A stretch of 64,000 nt of DNA from UBA1450 sp964452355. Its GTDB lineage: Bacteria; Patescibacteriota; Microgenomatia; UBA1406; GWC2-37-13. Every line of letters starts with the position of its first letter. Position 1 is the stretch's first letter. Positions 60,105-64,000 of the stretch are shown here, one piece after another. Both the position numbers and the translations under genes were made by a program. The notes beneath the pieces are model-generated. The model did not search any database, had not been told where the DNA came from, and worked only from the letters and a program-made list of their open reading frames with translations. The stretch is from NCBI GenBank assembly GCA_964452355.1, contig CAYVKV010000002.1, positions 1 to 64,000 of the forward strand, read 5' to 3'.

Positions 60105-61886
60105 TCACCACCATTCAACCTCTTCCTCTTCTCCTGACCGAATAAAACGAGATTTCATCGACACATTCCTTCGTCCAAAAATAAATCGCCGTTTGGCATG
60201 AGTAATGACTAAATTTTTCTTTGCACGGGTGACTCCCACATAAAAAAGTCTTCGCTCTTCCTCGAGCTGATGGATATCGTCAATCGATCGGGAGTGCGGA
60301 AGCAACCCTTCTTCAAGTCCGGTAATAAAGACATGAGTAAACTCCAAACCTTTTGCTTGATGCAACGTCATGAGCCGTACGCCATCTTTTGATTTTCCTG
60401 ATTTCTCTCCTTCGAAGTATTCGGATTCAACGAGCGCAACTTGTTCGAGAAAATCCACTAGATTTGGAAAAGTCATAGCTACAGATTTCAGTTCCTTTAT
60501 ATTCTCAAGTCGTTCATAATCTTCAGAAATGTCAGGATCATACAATGCAAGGTATTCCGTTTTGTCAAAAATGAGCTCCATTATCTCACCAGTAGGAGTT
60601 TCAAGAACCGAGTCTTTTATTTGAAGAAAAAGTTCTTTATACTTTTGAAACCTTCGTTTACCAAGCTTGAGTATTCGTTCCAAAGCAACACTATCATCAG
60701 GATGCAGGAGAAGTCGCAAGTAACACAAGATGTCTTTTATTTCCTTCCTATCATAAAAGCGCGTTCCTCCAATAAGCGCATACGGTATTCCAAAATGTAA
60801 AAATAATTCTTCAATCGAGCGCGATTGTGCATTTGTTCGATACAGGACTGCAATTTCAGAATAATCAATTTCATTTGCGGCATCTTGTATTTGTTCTGCA
60901 ATATACCTAGCCTCTTCTTCTTCATTTTCTACTTCGATGATTGAAACATCATCACCCTGCTCTGCTTCAGTGTGCAGATGTAATATTGGGTGCGTTTGGT
61001 TTTCTGAAATTATCTCATACGCAAAGTCAAGAATTTTTTGTGTTGACCGATAATTTTGCTCAAGATTAATGGTTTGAGATCCTTCAAAATCTTCACTAAA
61101 TTTTTCAAGATTGGCAATATCAGCTCCCCGCCAGGAATAAATACTCTGAGAGAAATCTCCCACAACCGTTATATTCCGATGCTTCTGACTCAGACTCTTT
61201 GCAATCAAATACTGTGCAACATTCGTATCTTGGAATTCATCAACCAGAAGATATTGATACCTATTTTGATATTTATCCAATATTGGTTTGTGCATTCGAA
61301 ACAAATCAACTACTTTCATGAGAAGGTCGTCAAAATCTAACGCATCATTCTTCTGTAACTCCTTTTGATATTGATGATACACTTCGGCAACTTGTGCTGA
61401 TCGATAAAAGGAAAAAATTTCAATAAATCGTTCAGGACTCACTAACTGGTTTTTTGCATCTGAAATTTTTGATGAGAAAAATCGAGGTGAAAATTTGGAC
61501 TGTTTCTTTTTTAGAATCTGTTTGAGCAGTTGCTGTTGGTCACCATCGTCATATATGGTGTAGGAGTGTGGAATACCAATGTGCTCACCATCACGACGCA
61601 AAATCATGGCACAAAATGAATGGAATGTCCCGATATACCCAAGAGTCGTTTTATTTTCAGTTATGAATGCAATTCGATCCTTCATTTCACGCGCCGCTTT
61701 GTTGGTAAAGGTGATCATTACAATCGTTCGTGGATCTACATTATGATTTTCGATCAGATTGAGTACCTTATGGACGAGTACCCTGGTCTTTCCAGATCCA
61801 GCCCCCGCCAATACAATAGATGGCCCATTAATATACTCAATTGCCTTTTTTTGTTGAGGATTCAGCCCTTTGAAGATATCAATCAT
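60105..61886 (-). CDS. UvrD/PcrA-type superfamily 1 helicase
   Basis: The 593-residue helicase shows LNPQQKKAIEYINGPSIVLAGAGSGKT (Q-motif and Walker A), ITFTNKAAREMKDRI, LLVDEFQDTN (Walker B), VVGDFSQSIYSWRGAD, LEQNYRS and RLMTLHQAKGLEFTHVFI, the standard SF1A set. It unwinds DNA in repair or replication restart. It is shorter than PcrA/UvrD (about 720) and lacks their C-terminal extension. Divergent from tpiA with 19 nt between the two starts. Confidence 0.93.
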   Translation of the reverse strand: MIDIFKGLNPQQKKAIEYINGPSIVLAGAGSGKTRVLVHKVLNLIENHNVDPRTIVMITFTNKAAREMKDRIAFITENKTTLGYIGTFHSFCAMILRRDGEHIGIPHSYTIYDDGDQQQLLKQILKKKQSKFSPRFFSSKISDAKNQLVSPERFIEIFSFYRSAQVAEVYHQYQKELQKNDALDFDDLLMKVVDLFRMHKPILDKYQNRYQYLLVDEFQDTNVAQYLIAKSLSQKHRNITVVGDFSQSIYSWRGADIANLEKFSEDFEGSQTINLEQNYRSTQKILDFAYEIISENQTHPILHLHTEAEQGDDVSIIEVENEEEEARYIAEQIQDAANEIDYSEIAVLYRTNAQSRSIEELFLHFGIPYALIGGTRFYDRKEIKDILCYLRLLLHPDDSVALERILKLGKRRFQKYKELFLQIKDSVLETPTGEIMELIFDKTEYLALYDPDISEDYERLENIKELKSVAMTFPNLVDFLEQVALVESEYFEGEKSGKSKDGVRLMTLHQAKGLEFTHVFITGLEEGLLPHSRSIDDIHQLEEERRLFYVGVTRAKKNLVITHAKRRFIFGRRNVSMKSRFIRSGEEEEVEWW

Positions 61887-61890
61887 AAGG

Positions 61891-61896
61891 TATAAT
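61891..61896 (+). promoter_or_regulatory. tpiA -10 box
   Basis: TATAAT ends 9 nt before the tpiA ATG at 61906. It lies in the 19-nt gap between divergent starts, so the two transcripts must begin within or next to coding sequence. Confidence 0.5.
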
Positions 61897-61905
61897 GATA
61901 CCAGA

Positions 61906-62583
61906 ATGAAATATCTCATAGCCAACTGGAAAGCACAGATGACCTTATCAGAAATTATGATCTGGACTTCGTCATTTAGTAAAGACGTAAAGGGAAATGA
62001 TCAGTTACTCCAGCAGCTTAAAGATAAAAAGCTTCAAATAATTATCTGTCCTCCCTTTCCATTCCTCATGACGGTAAATGAAGAATTAAATGACCTTCCA
62101 AACGTTCTTTCTGGAGCACAAGCCGTATCCTCAAAGGAAGAGGGAAAGTATACGGGAGAAGTCACGGCAAATGCATTATCGACCATTACAAAGTATGCTC
62201 TTGTTGGACATAGCGAACGCCGTCAACATTTTCATGAATCAGACAACGAAGTACAAGAACAGCTACGCTTATCAAAGAAAGCGCTCATTGAACCGATTCT
62301 CTGTGTGAGAGGAACTCATGACATTGTGCATCCTGAGGCACAGCTTGTTGCATATGAACCATCTGATGCAATTGGCACAGGAAACAACGCAAAGGTAAGC
62401 GATGTACTCAAAATGAAGGCTGATCTCAATCTTCTCCCCCCTGTACAGTTTCTGTATGGAGCAAGTGTAGACTTGCCAAATATGAAGGGTTATTTAGAAA
62501 CCGGAGAAATAGCTGGACTTCTGGTGGGAACCGCTTCACTTGATGCGCGTAGATTCTATCAAATAGCTACCTACATGATATAA
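61906..62583 (+). CDS. tpiA: triosephosphate isomerase
   Basis: This glycolytic enzyme interconverts dihydroxyacetone phosphate and glyceraldehyde 3-phosphate. The 225 residues start MKYLIANWKAQM (Lys9), and have the catalytic His in VGHSERR and catalytic Glu in AYEPSDAIGTG, where the usual Trp after EP is missing. The phosphate-binding GGS/loop is YGASVDLPNMKGY, then LVGTASLDARRF. It is short compared with about 250 residues. It is convergent with the sortase-substrate-like gene. Confidence 0.93.
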   Translation: MKYLIANWKAQMTLSEIMIWTSSFSKDVKGNDQLLQQLKDKKLQIIICPPFPFLMTVNEELNDLPNVLSGAQAVSSKEEGKYTGEVTANALSTITKYALVGHSERRQHFHESDNEVQEQLRLSKKALIEPILCVRGTHDIVHPEAQLVAYEPSDAIGTGNNAKVSDVLKMKADLNLLPPVQFLYGASVDLPNMKGYLETGEIAGLLVGTASLDARRFYQIATYMI

Positions 62584-62605
62584 AAATCAAAAAACCACTG
62601 GATAT

Positions 62606-63053
62606 CTACAACATCAGTGCNNNNNNNNNNCAGTGCAAGTAGTATCAATATTGCCCCACTAATAACTGCAGGATTAATAAACTCTGATGGACCGGCAACC
62701 GGAAGCGCAACAACTGGGGTTGGTGTCACCGTCAGTCCCCCTCCTGTTTCAGGCAGCTCAACGTCTTCTGTTGGTGTCGGCGTTTGAGATGGAGTTAGCT
62801 GAGGAGTCATTGTCGGATTCAAACTACCAGAGGGTGAAAGAGTTGGACTGGTACTTTTAAAGCTGACGGTAGGAGTAGGTGATGTCCCGGCAGCAACAAG
62901 ATCAGGGTCGGCAAATTCATCCTCACTTGATGCACGGGTATTAAAAAGGACCAATGGATCTTGTCCATTTGAAATCATATAAGTCAGAACTCCTGCCGAA
63001 CCGATAAGAACGAGGATGACAATCACAAGAATAATCGACTTTGCATCTCGCAT
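62606..63053 (-). CDS. sortase-substrate-like membrane protein, interrupted by an assembly gap
   Basis: The protein has an N-terminal membrane helix (about 6-27), a Thr/Ser/Pro-rich extracellular stretch (about 60-125), LPETGGG near 100-106, a second motif LPVAGPS near 117-123, and a C-terminal hydrophobic segment (AVISGAILILLAL) that runs into ten Ns (62621-62630). If the gap is closed through the CAGTGC hexamer on both sides, the frame ends ALML-stop at 62606 right after the helix. Read across the Ns it would go on to 62571. It may be a substrate of the sortase at 47194. Confidence 0.7.
62621..62630. other. 10-N assembly gap
   Basis: Ten Ns lie between ...ATCAGTGC and CAGTGCAAG.... The hexamer CAGTGC is on both sides, which suggests the contig ends overlap and that the gap is artificial. 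Confidence 0.9.
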
Positions 63054-63061
63054 ATAGATTT

Positions 63062-63067
63062 ATTGTA
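63062..63067 (-). promoter_or_regulatory. -10 box of the sortase-substrate-like gene
   Basis: TACAAT on the minus strand ends 8 nt before the ATG at 63053. Confidence 0.45.
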
Positions 63068-63074
63068 GCAAATA

Positions 63075-64000
63075 CTATTTTAAAAACGCAATCATCAATC
63101 CAAAAAGAGCAAATATAATGGAGAAAATCCAAAACCTCATAACAATTTTTGGCTCTTCCCAACCCTTGTACTGCAAGAGTAAATGAAATGGAGCAACAGC
63201 AAAAAACTTTTTACCCATATACTTTTTACTCATAAGCTGTATCAAAGAAGTTGCAATCTCAATAACAAATATTCCGCCAATAATGGGAAGTGCAAAAGCT
63301 TTGCCAAGAATAAGTCCAATCACCGCAAATGCCGCTCCAAAGGATAATGCTCCGGTATCTCCAAGGAAAATTCTTGCAGGGTAAATATTAAAATATAAGA
63401 ATGCAATCATTCCCCCGATCCAAACGGCGATAAATATTGATAACGGAACATCAATAATACTTCGTGCAACGGTCCAAAAACTAATAAGCGCAATAAGAAG
63501 AACTCCACTTGCAAGACCATCCAGTCCATCGGTGATATTTACGGCATTTGCAAATGCGACTATCACAAATGTTGCAAAGACAATATAAAAATAGGAAAGA
63601 TCGAATACTCCAAAAAATGGAACATAAACAATACTTATTTGAAGCCCAAAGTAAAGTGACGAAGATATGATCACGGCAAGTATAATTTCAAAAATCAACT
63701 TTACTCGGAGGCTCAGACCAAAAAATTGTTTCTTTTTCCAGATAAATATCTTATTTAGATCATCAAAAACACCCAAAAGTCCATAACTTAAAAAACTGAA
63801 GAGAATAATGATGAGCTCTAAAATTATTGAAGGATAATTGGTGTTGGTATGGATTTCAAAAAATTTAAATCCTCCAACAAAAAATAACGTAAGAAATGAA
63901 GATACTAACAAAACCAATATTCCCCCGCCTACTGGAATTCCCGACTTATGTTTATGATACGAATCATATATTGGAGTAGGTTTATTGAAAGCGTCAAGCG
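63075..64000 (-). CDS. mraY: MraY family phospho-MurNAc-pentapeptide transferase (5' end cut by window)
   Basis: MraY moves phospho-MurNAc-pentapeptide to undecaprenyl phosphate, the first membrane step of peptidoglycan synthesis. The frame is open to the window edge. Near the edge it reads HKHKSGIPVGGGI, the HxxKxGTPxMGG motif. Further in are GVFDDLNKI, NAVNITDGLDGLASG with the catalytic aspartates, YPARIFLGDTGAL and the C-terminal VAPFHLLLQYKGWEEPKIV. About nine membrane helices are visible. The start codon lies beyond 64000. Confidence 0.9.
   Translation of the reverse strand, partial: LDAFNKPTPIYDSYHKHKSGIPVGGGILVLLVSSFLTLFFVGGFKFFEIHTNTNYPSIILELIIILFSFLSYGLLGVFDDLNKIFIWKKKQFFGLSLRVKLIFEIILAVIISSSLYFGLQISIVYVPFFGVFDLSYFYIVFATFVIVAFANAVNITDGLDGLASGVLLIALISFWTVARSIIDVPLSIFIAVWIGGMIAFLYFNIYPARIFLGDTGALSFGAAFAVIGLILGKAFALPIIGGIFVIEIATSLIQLMSKKYMGKKFFAVAPFHLLLQYKGWEEPKIVMRFWIFSIIFALFGLMIAFLK

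Overview
The window looks like a stretch of a Candidate Phyla Radiation (Patescibacteria) chromosome, most likely from the Microgenomates side. That placement is an inference from gene content and protein style, not from a marker tree. The signs are an AT-rich, tightly packed genome, short or divergent housekeeping proteins (a 95-residue ATP synthase delta subunit, an isoleucyl-tRNA synthetase with altered signature motifs, an unusual CTP synthase), a VanW protein, a baseplate-J-like membrane protein, a sortase and a decayed Bro-N gene. TGA is used as a stop (for example in the gatA/gatB overlap), so the code is standard.

Layout, left to right. 0-5 kb: tRNA-Glu, yraN, rplS, pyrG and topA. 5-11.3 kb: a complete F1Fo ATP synthase operon in the order atpZ-B-E-F-H-A-G-D-C, read on the minus strand. 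11.3-17.9 kb: dnaE and the gatC-gatA-gatB amidotransferase operon. 17.9-20.7 kb: two unrecognised proteins, an F420-ligase-like protein and a decayed second copy of its 3' end. 20.7-27.4 kb: htpX-lemA, a LysM protein, tRNA-Gly, an acetyltransferase, a broken Bro-N gene, an EamA transporter, a pilin-like protein and a GH18 protein. 27.4-33.2 kb: tRNA-Thr and an Ig-like protein, a glycan-polymerase/glycosyltransferase pair behind tRNA-Val, signal peptidase I, the L21-L27-ParB-like cluster and rodA. 33.2-44.8 kb: ileS, then a small DUF559 nuclease cassette, then a division and wall cluster (murL-murD-ftsW-murG-ftsQ-ftsA-ftsZ). 44.8-55.7 kb: PBP1A, sortase, a baseplate-J-like protein, a solute-binding protein, VanW, an acyltransferase, an LCP protein and a NYN-domain protein. 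55.7-64 kb: cyclophilin, a serB-serA-serC serine cluster, a UvrD-type helicase, tpiA, a sortase-substrate-like protein interrupted by a 10-N gap, and an mraY cut by the window edge.

The genes form a coherent envelope programme. MraY, MurL/MurD, MurG, FtsW/RodA and PBP1A build peptidoglycan. LCP, VanW, GH18, the sortase and its candidate substrate decorate it. The FtsZ/A/Q/W genes drive division.

The most unusual signal is a family of GC-rich palindromic repeats. One pair brackets a Vsr-like DUF559 nuclease gene between ileS and ftsZ (36273-36740). A related 93-bp copy sits inside the essential gatB gene without breaking its frame (15482-15574). Hairpin arms differ between copies by paired changes, so the fold appears to be under constraint. 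A second general feature is that most first genes have a TATAAT-like box only 5-9 nt before the start codon, which implies widespread leaderless mRNAs.
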